Shown: piece by piece, positions 33,481-43,588 of the stretch
Layout of the letters: each line of letters opens with the position of its first letter
Position numbering within the stretch: position 1 is the first letter of the stretch
Source: DATBQN01 sp963799925
GTDB lineage: Bacteria > Acidobacteriota > Thermoanaerobaculia > Multivoradales > UBA5704
Assembly: GCA_963799925.1 (NCBI GenBank)
Contig: CAWCYZ010000004.1
Span: 1,550,001 to 1,614,000, forward strand
Length of the DNA stretch: 64,000 bases
Direction: 5' to 3'
Position numbers and translations under genes: made by a program
Notes under the pieces: model-generated
Told to the model about the DNA's origin: nothing
The model's database searches: none
What the model saw: only the letters and a program-made list of their open reading frames with translations

Positions 33481-36400
33481 GCGATCCCCGCGATCCCCGC
33501 GATCTCAGCGATCCCAGCGATCCCGCGGGCCAGAAGCCGGACGGCGGGCACAGGGCGGCGACAGGCGCTCATTCCCTGCTGAGCCGGGCGCTGGGCGGCG
33601 CGGCGCACGGCGCGCGCCACGGCTGGGGCAACCCCGCCCATCTCGCCGAGCACCACGGACGGGCGGTGATCCTGGTGACCCTGCTCCTCGCCGGGGCGGG
33701 CGCCTACATGCTCACCCAGCTCCCGGCGAGCATCTACCCGCCGCTCGAGTTCCCGCGCATCGTGGTGATCGCGAAGAGCGGCACGCTGCCGGCGCGCTCG
33801 ATGACCCTCGTCGTCACCCGCCCGCTCGAGCAGGCGGCGATGGAGGTGCCGGGCATCCGCCGCGTGCGCTCGCGCACCTTCCGCGGCTCGACCGAGATCT
33901 CGGCCCAGTTCGAGCCGTCGACCGACATGCTGCAGGCGCTGCAGCAGATGCAGAACCGGGTCGACGAGGCGAAGTCGGGCCTGCCCGCCGACGTCGACAT
34001 CACGGTCGAGCGCCTCACCCCCGCCGCCTTCCCCATCCTGTCGCTCAACCTGACCGGCCGGCTGCCGACCGCCGACCTGCGCGACGACGCCTACTTCATC
34101 GTCCGCCCCGCCCTCGCCCGCGTGCCGGGGGTCGGCCGTGTCGAGGTGCAGGCGACGGACACGCGGGAGATCGAGGTGGTGGCCGACCCCGGCCGCCTGC
34201 TCGCCGCCGGGCTCACCGTCGGCGACGTCGCCGACGCGCTCAAGAACGCCAACGAGCTCGCCCCCGTCGGCCGCTTCACCGAGGCCGGCCGCCAGCACCT
34301 GGTGCTCGCCTCGGGCCTGTGGGCGAGCGCCGGGGACATCGCGTCGACGCCCGTCGCGGTCAGGAAGGGAGCGGCGATCAAGGTCGGCGACGTCGCCGCG
34401 GTCTATCCCGGCGCCCCCGACCGCACCAGCCTGGTCACCGGCAACGGCCGCGCCGCGGCGATCGTCAACGTCTCGCAGCAGGTCGACGCCAGCATCCTGG
34501 ACGTCCAGGCGGGGATCGACGACGCCCTGCGCGGGCTCGCCGGCGCGCTCCCCTCCGGTCTCCAGATCTCCAAGGTCTACGACCTGGCGGACTTCGTCGC
34601 CACGGCGATCGCCAACGTCCGCGACGCCATCCTCATCGGCGGCCTGCTCGCCATCGTCGTGCTGATGATCTTCCTGCGCGACTGGCGGATGACCGTCATC
34701 GCCGCCGTCACCCTGCCGCTCACCGTCCTCGCCACCTTCCTCTTCATGGGCTTCTTCGGCGGCACCATCAACATCATGTCGATGGGGGGCCTCGCGGTCG
34801 CCATCGGCCTGGTGATCGACGACGCCGTGGTGGTGGTCGAGAACATCCATCGCCGCATGGCGGCCCGGATCGGCGTCCACTACGTCGAGGAGGCGACGGC
34901 CGAGCTGGTGGGGCCGGTCACCTCCTCGACGCTGACGACCGTCGTGGTGCTGGCGCCGCTGGGGCTCCTCTCGGGCGTCGTCGGGCAGTTCTTCCGCGCC
35001 CTCTCGCTCACCCTCTCGATCGCCGTCCTCATCTCGCTCGCCCTCGCCCTCACCCTCATCCCGCTCCTCTCCCGCATCGCCTTCTGGCGGCGCGAGAGCG
35101 CCGTGCAGAAGCCGGCCCGCGAGCCGCGCCGGCTCGGGCGCTTCTATCCCCGCACCCTCGCCCTCGCCATGCGCCGGCCGGGGTGGGCGGCGCTCGCCGC
35201 CCTGGCGCTCGGCGCCGCCGGCGTCTTCCTCTACCTCGGCATCCCCAGCGGCTTCCTGCCGCCGATGGACGAGGGGGGGTTCGTCGTCGACTACCGGACG
35301 CCGCCCGGCACCGCGCTCGAGGCGACCGACGCCGAGGTGCGGAAGCTCGAGGCGATCGTCGCCGCCACCCCCGAGGTGGCGGCCTTCTCGCGCCGCACCG
35401 GCTCGGAGCTCGGGATCTTCGCGACGGAGCAGAACAAGGGCGACATCCTGGTGCGCCTGAAGCCCTTGAGCCGGCGCTCGCGCTCGGCCGAGGAGGTGAT
35501 CGACGGGCTGCGCCCCAAGCTGCATGCCGCGGCGCCGGGCATGGAGATCGAGTTCGCCCAGATCCTCCAGGACATGCTGGGCGACCTCGAGGGGACGCCG
35601 ACGCCGATCGAGGTGAAGATCTTCGGCGACGACACCGACGTCCTGGAGCGGCTGGCCGGCGAGGTCGAGCCGCGGCTCGGCGGAGTGCGCGGCGTGGTCG
35701 ACGTCGTCGGCGTCGAGCGCGGCAGCCCGGAGGTGGTCTGGCGGATCGACCCGGTGGCGGCGGGGCGCCTCGGCTTGAGCGTCGACCAGGTCGCGGCGCA
35801 GCTCTCCGCCGCCTGGCTCGGGCAGACGGCGACCAGCCTCCGCCTGCTCGACCGCAGCATCCCGGTGCGGGTGCGCTACCCCGACGCCGACCGCTTCGAC
35901 CCGGCGCGCCTCGCCTCGACGCCGGTGCGCGGCACCGACGGCCGCCTGGTGCCGCTCGCCACTTTGGCGACCCCGGTCTCGCGCGACGGCCAGAGCGTGC
36001 TCACCCGCGAGAACCTGCGCCAGATGGCGCTCCTGACCGCGCGGCTCGAGGGGCGCGACCTGGGGAGCGCCGTCGCCGAGATCCAGCGGCGCCTGGCGGC
36101 GGTGAAGCTCCCCGTCGGCTACACCTTCGAGGTCGGCGGCCAGTACGAGTCGCAGCGTCACGCCTTCGCCGAGCTGCTCTCGGTCTTCGCCATCTCCGCC
36201 TCGCTCGTCTTCATCCTGTTGGTGATCCAGTTCCGCGCCTTCACCCCGGCGCTCCTCATCCTCGCCGCGGCGCCGCTGTCGCTCGCCGGCGCCTTCGCCC
36301 TCCTCTGGGCGACCGGCACCGAGCTCGACGTCTCCTCGGCGATGGGCCTCATCCTCCTCGTCGGCCTGGTGGTCAAGAACGGCATCGTCATGCTCGACTA

Positions 36401-36719
36401 CGCCCACCGCCTGCAGGCGGCGGGGGCGCCCTCCCGCGAGGCGATCGCGACCGCCGCCCAGGTGCGCCTGCGGCCGATCCTCATGACCACCCTCTGCACC
36501 CTCTTCGGCCTGCTGCCGCTGGCGCTCGGCCTGGGCGCCGGCGCCGAGCTGCAGAAGCCGCTGGCCCTGGCGGTGATCGGCGGCCTCTTCCTCTCGACCC
36601 TCGTCACCCTCTACGCCGTGCCGTCGGTCTACGCCTGGCTCCGCGAGAGGTCCGAGCGGCGCGCCCTGGCCGCTGAAGCCGCCGAGGCCGCCGGGGTCGC
36701 CGGCCGCGGCGCGGTCTGA
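33477..36719 (+). CDS. RND superfamily efflux transporter
   Basis: 1080 residues, the normal size, with twelve membrane helices and two large periplasmic loops. A roughly 55-residue Asp/Pro-rich N-terminal extension precedes TM1. Diagnostic parts: ITVERLTPAAFPILSLNLTG in the porter domain, the proton-relay Asp pair (codons 448-449) in GLVIDDAVVVVENIHRRMA of TM4, and the TM10-12 block SSAMGLILLVGLVVKNGIVM LDYA and LRPILMTTLCTLFGLLPLAL. The DD pair and VENIHRR context fit the multidrug HAE-type group rather than heavy-metal CusA. Substrates are unknown, but linkage to arn genes suggests antimicrobial export. Confidence 0.92.
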   Translation: MSDPRDPRDLSDPSDPAGQKPDGGHRAATGAHSLLSRALGGAAHGARHGWGNPAHLAEHHGRAVILVTLLLAGAGAYMLTQLPASIYPPLEFPRIVVIAKSGTLPARSMTLVVTRPLEQAAMEVPGIRRVRSRTFRGSTEISAQFEPSTDMLQALQQMQNRVDEAKSGLPADVDITVERLTPAAFPILSLNLTGRLPTADLRDDAYFIVRPALARVPGVGRVEVQATDTREIEVVADPGRLLAAGLTVGDVADALKNANELAPVGRFTEAGRQHLVLASGLWASAGDIASTPVAVRKGAAIKVGDVAAVYPGAPDRTSLVTGNGRAAAIVNVSQQVDASILDVQAGIDDALRGLAGALPSGLQISKVYDLADFVATAIANVRDAILIGGLLAIVVLMIFLRDWRMTVIAAVTLPLTVLATFLFMGFFGGTINIMSMGGLAVAIGLVIDDAVVVVENIHRRMAARIGVHYVEEATAELVGPVTSSTLTTVVVLAPLGLLSGVVGQFFRALSLTLSIAVLISLALALTLIPLLSRIAFWRRESAVQKPAREPRRLGRFYPRTLALAMRRPGWAALAALALGAAGVFLYLGIPSGFLPPMDEGGFVVDYRTPPGTALEATDAEVRKLEAIVAATPEVAAFSRRTGSELGIFATEQNKGDILVRLKPLSRRSRSAEEVIDGLRPKLHAAAPGMEIEFAQILQDMLGDLEGTPTPIEVKIFGDDTDVLERLAGEVEPRLGGVRGVVDVVGVERGSPEVVWRIDPVAAGRLGLSVDQVAAQLSAAWLGQTATSLRLLDRSIPVRVRYPDADRFDPARLASTPVRGTDGRLVPLATLATPVSRDGQSVLTRENLRQMALLTARLEGRDLGSAVAEIQRRLAAVKLPVGYTFEVGGQYESQRHAFAELLSVFAISASLVFILLVIQFRAFTPALLILAAAPLSLAGAFALLWATGTELDVSSAMGLILLVGLVVKNGIVMLDYAHRLQAAGAPSREAIATAAQVRLRPILMTTLCTLFGLLPLALGLGAGAELQKPLALAVIGGLFLSTLVTLYAVPSVYAWLRERSERRALAAEAAEAAGVAGRGAV

Positions 36720-36737
36720 GCCGCCGGCCCGGCTCGT

Positions 36738-36790
36738 CCGGGCTCATGCCGGGCTCATCCCGGGCTCATTGCGGGCTCATTCCGGGCTCA
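36738..36790 (+). repeat. Short tandem repeat of CCGGGCTCAT
   Basis: Five imperfect copies of a 10-11 base unit (CCGGGCTCATG/C/T) run head to tail after the pump gene. The rest of the 243-base gap (36720-36962) holds no gene. It may be a slippage-prone array. Confidence 0.6.
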
Positions 36791-36962
36791 CTCGCGGCCC
36801 ATGGCCGGCTCACCCTCCGCCTATGGAAGGGCGGCGGGCGCCGCTCTAGCGTGCGGCTCGTGGCTGGTCGACCGACCGCGGGGCCCGCGCGCCCCGGCTC
36901 GATTCCCGAGAGCCGCACCTGCTCGGCCGGGGAAGCTGCCGGTCGAGAGATAGGAGCCCGCG

Positions 36963-38000
36963 ATGAAACGCTCGTCACCCCTCCTCGCCGCAGCCATGCT
37001 GGTGCTCGCCGCCCTCACCCCCGCCCGTGCCGACAACGGCCCGGAGCACGAAGAGCTCCGCTCCGTGGCCAACCTGTCGCGCATCGCCATCGGCACGTCC
37101 GCCTGCCAGCCGTCGACGCTCGATCCCACCTGGACGGACGTCAAGCCGACCTCCTACCTCACCGGCGGCACGCCGAACCAGAAGCTCCTGGCGCGCGTCT
37201 GGTACTACGGCTGGGCGCTCCACCTCGGCACCGCGGCGGACAAGAACGACGCCCGCAGCCAGCTCCTGGACTTCATCACCCGGCAGACCAACAGCTATGG
37301 CGACTACGCCACCGCGACCAGCGCCAACGAGGAGCTCACCTCGAGCCACTATCAGCTGTGGAGCGGGGCGATGGCCGGCGCCTACCTGCTGGCGGTGGCG
37401 AACGGCGGCGTCATCTCCGCGAGCTCCCCCGGCAGCACGCCGGAGACCGCCATCCGCGATGCCGCCCGGCAGTGGTGGGCGGACGAGAAGGTGCTCCTGG
37501 CGCTCCTCGCCGATAGCTCCGGGATGATCGATGCGCCCGGCGCGCGCTTCGGCTCGACCGGCCAGTTCGGCGACAACACGCTGCGCGACGACGTCCTGCG
37601 TCTTCTGCAGGGCCACTCCGGCTTCCAGTCGCGCTCGTGCACGGACGATCAGTTCTACACCGGTCCGTTCGACCTGCAGGCGCTCAACGCGGCCGGCATC
37701 CCGGTCTCGACGAACCTCGGCCTGCCGCCGTCCGGCGGCACCGCCTCGGCACGCCTCGGCGACACGCTCTGCATCTACAAGAGCGGCTCCGAGTACGTCT
37801 ATTACTTCCCGGTGATGCGCGGCGTCACCGACCCCCTCTACTGGGTGCAGAACCGGCTGCCCGAGGGCAAGACCTACGCCGCGCTGTCGCCGAACCCTCC
37901 CGGCAAGCCGCGGGACTTCGTCGGCGCCTCGCTGACCACGGTGCTCGGCATCGTGTCGGGGGCGGCGAGCTGCCCGCCGGCGGCCACCCTCGGCGAGTAG
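36963..38000 (+). CDS. Secreted hypothetical protein
   Basis: 345 residues. Residues 1-23 are a signal peptide (MKRSSPLLAAAMLVLAALTP ARA). The mature protein is rich in aromatic residues and mixed secondary structure (VWYYGWALHLGTAADKNDAR; SSHYQLWSGAMAGAYLLAVA) and has four well-spaced cysteines (SACQPS, RSCTDD, TLCIYK, ASCPPA) that could form two disulfides. The second half contains SGSEYVYYFPVMRGVTDPLY WVQNRL. No family recognised. It is convergent with the injection-system operon and separated from it by a strong palindrome, so it is not part of that system by transcription. Confidence 0.75.
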   Translation: MKRSSPLLAAAMLVLAALTPARADNGPEHEELRSVANLSRIAIGTSACQPSTLDPTWTDVKPTSYLTGGTPNQKLLARVWYYGWALHLGTAADKNDARSQLLDFITRQTNSYGDYATATSANEELTSSHYQLWSGAMAGAYLLAVANGGVISASSPGSTPETAIRDAARQWWADEKVLLALLADSSGMIDAPGARFGSTGQFGDNTLRDDVLRLLQGHSGFQSRSCTDDQFYTGPFDLQALNAAGIPVSTNLGLPPSGGTASARLGDTLCIYKSGSEYVYYFPVMRGVTDPLYWVQNRLPEGKTYAALSPNPPGKPRDFVGASLTTVLGIVSGAASCPPAATLGE

Positions 38001-38011
38001 AGCCTTCCGCG

Positions 38012-38043
38012 GAGGAGGCGGCGCCCGCGGGCGCCGCCTCCTC
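38012..38043. terminator. 32-bp perfect palindrome between convergent genes
   Basis: GAGGAGGCGGCGCCCG is followed immediately by its exact complement, giving a 16-bp stem without mismatch between the stop codons of two convergent genes (38000 and 38057). There is no T-tract, but in this GC-rich genome such palindromes commonly separate convergent operons. Confidence 0.6.
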
Positions 38044-38056
38044 TCGGCGCTTGAGC

Positions 38057-40177
38057 TCAGGGCTCGGGAGGCTCGCCGAGCTTGATCCGCGCCGCGAGCT
38101 GCTGGTAGAGCTTGGTGGTCGGATCGTTCTGCAGCTCCTTGTAGAGCCACATGCGGAGCTTCTTGCGCACCTCCGCCTTCCGCTCCTTGGCGACCGGCGG
38201 ATCGTCGTGGTAGGCCACCAGCCGCTCCAGGCTGGCGCTCCGGGCGCTGTCATGCGCCGTCCGGTCGTAGACGGCGAGCTGGGTCCAGCGAACGGCGGAC
38301 CGGTCGGTGCGCAGCGGGTCGAAGTAGGCGACGAAGGTCTCGGTCCAGATCCGGAGCTCGGTGTCGTCTGCCAAGGACTTCTTCTCTTGGCGCAGCTCGG
38401 CGAGCTTGTCCGCGTCCGTCTCCTTGCGGATCTCCCGGTCCACCTCGAGCTCGGCTTTCCGCGCCGCCTTTCCCGCCGGGCCGGTGTCCGTGGCGTGGAA
38501 CGACTCGTGGTCCGCGTACATGCGGGACTTGCCGGGGACGTTCTTGTCGATCGCTCCCGGCCCCAGGACGACATAGGTCTTGCCCTTGCTGGTGAAGGTG
38601 AAGCCGGGGTTCTCGCCGACGAGGACCGAGCTGTTCCACTTCTTCTTCTCCTTGAGCCCGAGATCGAGGTTGATCGCCGGGTACTCCTGGTAGTCGTCCG
38701 GATGGACCTGGTCGGTGTGTGTCTGGGTGGCGACGTGCACGGTGGCCGCCTTGCCGAGCTCCTGCTGGAGGAGGGCGCCGAGCGCCTGGGCCTTGGCGTC
38801 GCCCTCGAGCTTCTCGGCCTGCTCGACGCCCTGGCGCCACTTGGCGGCGTCGACGTCGGGCAGGTCCGCGAACCGCGGACCGCCGGCGGCCGCCGCCTTG
38901 GGGCTCGCGACCTGCTTCTGGCCGGAGGCGCAGCGCTGGAGGCGGAGGCCGCCGCCGGCGGCGCGGCGGGTGCCGGCGGCGAGCCGGCCGAGACCGCCGC
39001 GGCCGCGGCCCCAGAGCGAGAGCACGGCGCCGGCGGCGGCATGGTCGGCGTCGGCCTCGAGCGCCCGGTGGTCCGCCTCGCCCTGCGGCGGCGCCGCCGC
39101 GGCGCCCTCCTGCTGGACGACGTGCGCCAGCTCGTGGGCGATCAGCCCGTCGCCGAGCGGCGTGCCGGGCTGGAACTCGCCGGCGCCGAAGGCGATGTGC
39201 GGGCCGACGGCGAAGGCCTTGGCGGCGAGCTGGTCGGAGAGCCCGGCGGCGGTGCGGTCGGCGTGCACGCGGACATGGGAGAGGCTCTGGCCGAAGGCCG
39301 ACTCCATCCGCGACTGGAGGCCGCCGTCGAGCGCGGCGCCGGGGCCGAGCTGCCGCTCGACCGCGGCCGGCCGCGGCCCGCCGCCGCCCGCGGCGCGGCC
39401 GCCGTCCGCCGGCCGCGCCATGCGCCGCACCGCCGCGGTCGCCGCGCCTTCCGGGGCCGCCGGCTCTCCGCCCGGCGCCGGGGCGCCGCCGCCGAAGAGC
39501 CGCCGAACGCCGCCGAACATGCCGCCGAAGATGCCGAGGATGCCGGCGCCCGGCATGGGGACGTCCTCCGGCACGCCGGTGACCTCGCCGGTGCGCGCCC
39601 AGACCTCGACGCTCGCCTGCACCCGCTGGACGACGATCGGGATGTAGCCCGCGGCGGCGGCGACGCCGGCCGCCTCGGGCGCATAGCGGCGCAGGGCGCG
39701 CTCGACGTGGGCGGCGCTCTGGCCGCGGTAGTGCTCGAACCAGTGCTCGATCCACGGGCAGCCGTCGGTCGTCCGCCCGGTCCCGGCGAGGGCGGTCTGG
39801 GCGCTGGCGCAGACCCTCGCCTCGAGCGCGTCCAGGAACTCGCCCTTGCGCATCTGCCCCGGGCCGGCGTCGGCCGCCTCGTCGTCGACGATCAGCCCGG
39901 CCGCCGCGGCCTGCGGCGCGGCGGCGGCGGGGGCGGTGTCCGCGGCGGCCGGCACCGCGGCCGCCGGGGCGGTGTCCGCCGCGGGCGCCGCGGTCTCGCC
40001 GGCCGCGGGCTCGTCCAGCCCCGAGCGGATGAGCTGCTCGGTCGCCCGGTTGCCGGCGGCCTGCTGCAGCTGGAGCATGGGATGGATGGGCGGGGCGGTG
40101 GGCCGCACGCCGGAGCGCGCGGCACCGGCGCTGCCCGCGGCGCGGCCGAGCGGGCTCCGGCTCTTGCGGCGGCTCAT
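38057..40177 (-). CDS. eCIS-associated DUF4157 protein with C-terminal HExxH domain (intact cargo candidate)
   Basis: 706 residues, last gene of the operon and free of frameshifts. Order: N-terminal MLQLQQAAGNRATEQLI motif (about 34-50); Ala/Pro linker; module LIVDDEAADAGPGQMRKGEF and ARTGEVTGVPEDVPMPGAGI (about 85-225); DUF4157 (about 287-355: SRMESAFGQSLSHVRVHADR, GLIAHELAHVVQQEG with HELAH near 346-350); then a C-terminal domain from about 430 with a second zincin-like motif, MYADHESFHATDTGP (HESFH near 556-560). DUF4157 is known to accompany toxins of contractile injection systems. The second HExxH suggests a metallopeptidase effector domain, which is inference. ATG at 40177 has CGAGGAG upstream and overlaps the stop of the Lgt-like gene. 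Confidence 0.82.
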   Translation of the reverse strand: MSRRKSRSPLGRAAGSAGAARSGVRPTAPPIHPMLQLQQAAGNRATEQLIRSGLDEPAAGETAAPAADTAPAAAVPAAADTAPAAAAPQAAAAGLIVDDEAADAGPGQMRKGEFLDALEARVCASAQTALAGTGRTTDGCPWIEHWFEHYRGQSAAHVERALRRYAPEAAGVAAAAGYIPIVVQRVQASVEVWARTGEVTGVPEDVPMPGAGILGIFGGMFGGVRRLFGGGAPAPGGEPAAPEGAATAAVRRMARPADGGRAAGGGGPRPAAVERQLGPGAALDGGLQSRMESAFGQSLSHVRVHADRTAAGLSDQLAAKAFAVGPHIAFGAGEFQPGTPLGDGLIAHELAHVVQQEGAAAAPPQGEADHRALEADADHAAAGAVLSLWGRGRGGLGRLAAGTRRAAGGGLRLQRCASGQKQVASPKAAAAGGPRFADLPDVDAAKWRQGVEQAEKLEGDAKAQALGALLQQELGKAATVHVATQTHTDQVHPDDYQEYPAINLDLGLKEKKKWNSSVLVGENPGFTFTSKGKTYVVLGPGAIDKNVPGKSRMYADHESFHATDTGPAGKAARKAELEVDREIRKETDADKLAELRQEKKSLADDTELRIWTETFVAYFDPLRTDRSAVRWTQLAVYDRTAHDSARSASLERLVAYHDDPPVAKERKAEVRKKLRMWLYKELQNDPTTKLYQQLAARIKLGEPPEP

Positions 40178-41382
40178 GCGGGCTCCTCGAGCGAAAGGGG
40201 AGATGCAGGGCGGGCGGGCCGGAGGACCGGCGGCGGTTCCACCAGGAGGTGGAAGACGCCATGGTTTCCGGCCACCAGCCGGCTCGGGTGCCCGAGGGTG
40301 CCGGAGGCGGAGGATCAGCCGCGCCAGCCGGCGCGCCGCCGCCGCGGGCAGCGCCGCCCCGGCTCGCGACAGCGCGTAGTGGGCGCCGTCGCCCGGCCGC
40401 GCCGAGGCCGAGATCCTGATGCCGAGCGAGGTGCGGCCGAGGGCGATCGGGGGCGGCGCGAGCGGCGGCACGAAGAGCGGCGAGCGTCCAGGGGCCGGCG
40501 CGGCGCGGGCGCCGCCGTCCAGGAGGTCGGCGACCTCGCCGACGTGCCGCGGAGCGAGCAGCCCGTCCGCGCCCCGCAGGCGGCGCGCCAGGGCGATGCC
40601 TGCCGCCGCCGCAGCGGCGAGCGCGGCGGCTGCCGCGTGCCAGCGCGCCAACGGCAGGAGCCCCGCGGCCTCGCCGGCGGCGACCGCCGCCAGGCAGGCG
40701 AGCGCCGTCCACTGGGCCTCGGAGAGCCCCAGCCGGTAGGGCCGGGCGTCGTCGCCGCGCGCCAGCTCGAGGGCGAAGCGCAGGGTGCCATAGGCGACGA
40801 GATACGAGGTGAAGGCGGTGCCGGCGGCGCTCCCCGCGAGGAGCGCGGCGGTCCCGCCGCCCACCAGGGCGAAGAGGCCGAGCGACTCGACCGCCTGGAT
40901 GGGGAACAGCGGCACGCCGACGAGCGACGGCCGGAAGCCGATCGCCGCGTGATCCTCGCCGTAGCGCAGCCCCCAGCCGGCCGGCCGGCCGTGGCAGCAG
41001 CCGGCCATCAGGCAGCCGAGGCGGCCGAACGCCTGCACGAGGCCGAGCGTCAAGCCGATCAGGTCGAGGTAGGGGAGGGGCGGCCGGCGCAGGAGCGTCA
41101 ACAGGCCGGCGGTCGCCGCCAGCACCACGAGCTGGTGGTGGTAGAAGGTGAACCCCTCGCTGCCGGTCGCCGCCTTGAAGGCCAGCCCGAGCGCCACCGC
41201 CGCCACCACCCCGCCGGCCACCAATCCCAGCGCCAGCGCCACCGAGCGGCCGGTCGCCGCGGCCATGCTCGCGGCGTAGCCGGCGCCGGCGAGCACCCCC
41301 AGGAAGACGAAGCAGCGGTAGGCCGGCCAGGTCCCCCAGGGCAGGCGGAGGTACGGGCGGAGGAAGGGGCGGCGGTCGGTTC
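40174..41382 (-). CDS. Lgt-like membrane protein within the injection-system operon (two frameshifts)
   Basis: About 400 residues when joined. Reassembly: start ATG at 41382 (MNRP...), one-base shift, then LPWGTWPAYRCFVFLGVLAG and seven or so membrane helices. The region LIGLTLGLVQAFGRLGCLMA GCCHGRPAGWGLRYGEDHAA and VPLFPIQAVESLG matches prolipoprotein diacylglyceryl transferase-family proteins (GRLGC..GCCHG). A shift near 40292 leads to RLVAGNHGVFHLLVEPPPVL and the TGA at 40176-40174, overlapping the next ATG. About 120 C-terminal residues after the membrane part are not in Lgt. Lgt transfers diacylglycerol to lipoprotein cysteines; whether this copy is a true Lgt or a divergent relative serving the cargo island is unknown. 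Confidence 0.7.
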
Positions 41383-41403
41383 ATCGCGAGCTGGTCCGCA
41401 GCT

Positions 41404-43562
41404 CTACGTCTTGGCGACATGGGTAAAGGGGTCCTTGCCCTCGCAGCAGTTCCAGGTAGCGGTGATCGAATGGTCGAGCGACCCGGTGCCGCCGGCGAGG
41501 GCGGTGGACGTCCGGCTCACCGGGAGCTTGCCGGCGGGAGGCTTCCCGGTCGCCACGAAGCTGCTCGGCAGCTTGAGGCCGTCGAAGAACTCGGCGGTGC
41601 CCTTGATCTTGATGCTCCCCTTGGTCTTGACCTGGGAGTCGTGACCGCAGCGGACGAGGGGCGGGCTGCTCCACAGGCACATGCTGAAGCTGTCGTCGGT
41701 CGTGTCGCCGGTCGCCTGGCTGCAGCGATTGATCTCCCAGGCTTCCGAGAAGGGCCACGCGGCCGGATCGATCACGCCGCCGGTCAGCGCCTTGACGTCG
41801 ACCTTGTTGTTGTCGCAGTCCTTGATGTCGTCGAAGTTCGCCTCCACCCGCTGCACCACGAAGCCGCCCTTGGCCGTCGGGTTGTCGAGCCGCCATTTCA
41901 CCCCCCAGGCGAAATTGCCGCAGCGGTCGTCGGGGAGCGGTCCGGAGGAGGTCGTCTTGGTCAGCTTCGGCGGCGACTTCGGCTCCGGGCAGGTCTTGTC
42001 GCAGCTCAGCAGGGTCAAGACGGGCATCGAGGCCGCCGCGTCCTCCTCGCTGCCGGTCCGCGCGCCGCGCAATCCTCCCCAGAGAGAGCGCGCGGCGTTG
42101 ACCACGGTCGCCACGACGCCGCGCCGGCGTCCGGCCGTCTCGCCGCCGGCGGGGACGGCGCGCGCGCTCCCCGCGTCGCCGGCGTGCGCCAGCTCGTGGG
42201 CGAGGAAGGGGTCGCCGGTCAAGGCGCCGGCCGCCGCGCGCCGCCGGCGGGCTCGCCGCGGGCGAGGTGCCGGGCGAGGCCGCGGAGGGCGGGGCGGCGC
42301 TCGCGCCGGGAGCGCCCGGGGCGGCCACCGCCGCCGTGACGCGGGCGGCGATGAGCGGGATGAAGTCCGCGGCGCCGATCGACGCCGCCCGGCGGCGCCA
42401 GCTCGGCGAGATCGCCGTTGAGGCGCGCGGCGTCCTGCTGCTGGTACTCGGCGAACGAGGATTCGATGAGCGGGGCGGCGCCGGCCGCCCCCGGTCCGGC
42501 CTGCGCGGCGGCCTCCACCGCCGGCCGCAGGCGGGCGAGGAACTCGCTCTTCTTCATCTGGCCGGCGCCGACGCTCGCGGCCGCGTCGTCGACGATCCAG
42601 GCGCCCGCTGCCGCTGCCGGAGCCGCCGCGGGAGCCGCCGCCGCGGCGCCCGGGTCGGCCGCCGGGTCGGCGCCCGGATCGCCCGGCGCGGGCTCGGCGG
42701 CGGGCGAGCTGTCGGCCGCGGCGGGATCGGCCGCGGCCTCTCCCTCGGCGGCCGCGGCGCGCTGCACGAGCGGCTCGCGGCGGGCGACGAGCGGGGTCTG
42801 CTGCACGACGTGGGTGAGCTCGTGGGCGAGGAGATGGCGGCCGGCGGCGCTCTCGGGGGCGTACTCGCCGGCGCCGAAGACGACGTCGTGGCCGACGGTG
42901 AAGGCGCGCGCCTCTAGGGCCGCTGCCGAGCGCTCGGCGGCGCCGCCGGTGTGCAGGCGGACGGCGGCGAAGTCCTGGCCGAAGCGGGGCTCGAAATAGC
43001 TGCGCAGCGCCGGCGGGAGCGGCGCGCCGCCGCCCCGCAGGCCCGCGACCTCTGCCGCGACCTCCGCGCCGACCCGCGGCGCCCGGCCGGGCGCGCCCGC
43101 GAGACGCCCTTGCGCCAGGTTTCCCTCCTCCTCCGTGTCCTCCTCGCGGCAGGAGCACTGGCGCTGCACCGTCGCCTCGCCCGTCGCCGGCGGCTCGTCT
43201 CCCTCGTCGCGGATCTGGCCGTCGCAGCGCGCGCAGCGGCGGACGCCGCCGCCCGCCGGAACCTGGGAGATGCTCGGCGCGCGGCGCGGCGCGGCCATGC
43301 CGGTCACCGCGTCGGCGACGCGGTCCGCCTCGCGCTCGAAGGCGTCGCCCGGCTCGCCGACGCGGAGGCTCGGCTGGATCACCGCCCTCGCCGCGCCGCC
43401 GCTGCCGAGGAACCGGCCGAGGGCACGGTTTCCGACCGTCTGCTGGAGGCCGAGGAGCGGCGCGGCAGGCTGGGCGCGGCGGGCGGCCGCGCGCCCGTCA
43501 GGGCTCGTGCGGCCGCCGCTCTCCGGCTTGGCCTTATCGGCGCTCAGGCTCGCTTCAGCCAT
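41404..43562 (-). CDS. DUF4157 protein with Cys-rich insert and novel C-terminal domain (two frameshifts)
   Basis: About 718 residues. N-terminal LLGLQQTVGNRALGRFL motif; ALQPSLRV-type segment (IQPSLRVGEPGDAFEREADR VADAV); Cys pairs RRCARCDGQ and VQRQCSCREE that could bind zinc; a complete DUF4157 (YFEPRFGQDFAAVRLHTGGA, HLLAHELTHVVQQTPLV); the WIVDDAAASVGAGQMKKSEF module; a shrunken second DUF4157 (DPFLAHELAHAGDAG); then a C-terminal roughly 190-residue domain beginning KLTKTTSSGPLPDDRCGNFA and ending LDHSITATWNCCEGKDP. That last domain recurs at the end of the protein at 46031-48537. Frame steps near 42380 and 42240 each fit one surplus base. Cargo or cargo-chaperone candidate; no enzyme motif is visible in the C-terminal domain. 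Confidence 0.75.
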
Positions 43563-43588
43563 GTCTCAGCTCCCGCTCCGCCGCTCGC

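Noticed and set aside
33297..36407. 1036-codon minus-strand frame opposite the RND pump
   Set aside because: Antisense shadow with Arg/Gly/Glu/Asp-rich sequence; the pump on the plus strand has all family motifs.
38057..41296. Single 1079-residue fusion of the Lgt-like enzyme and the DUF4157 protein
   Set aside because: The open frame through the junction is Arg/Pro-rich; the alternative frame gives a natural Lgt-like C-terminus ending in TGA that overlaps an ATG with a good ribosome site, so two genes with one frame error are more likely.
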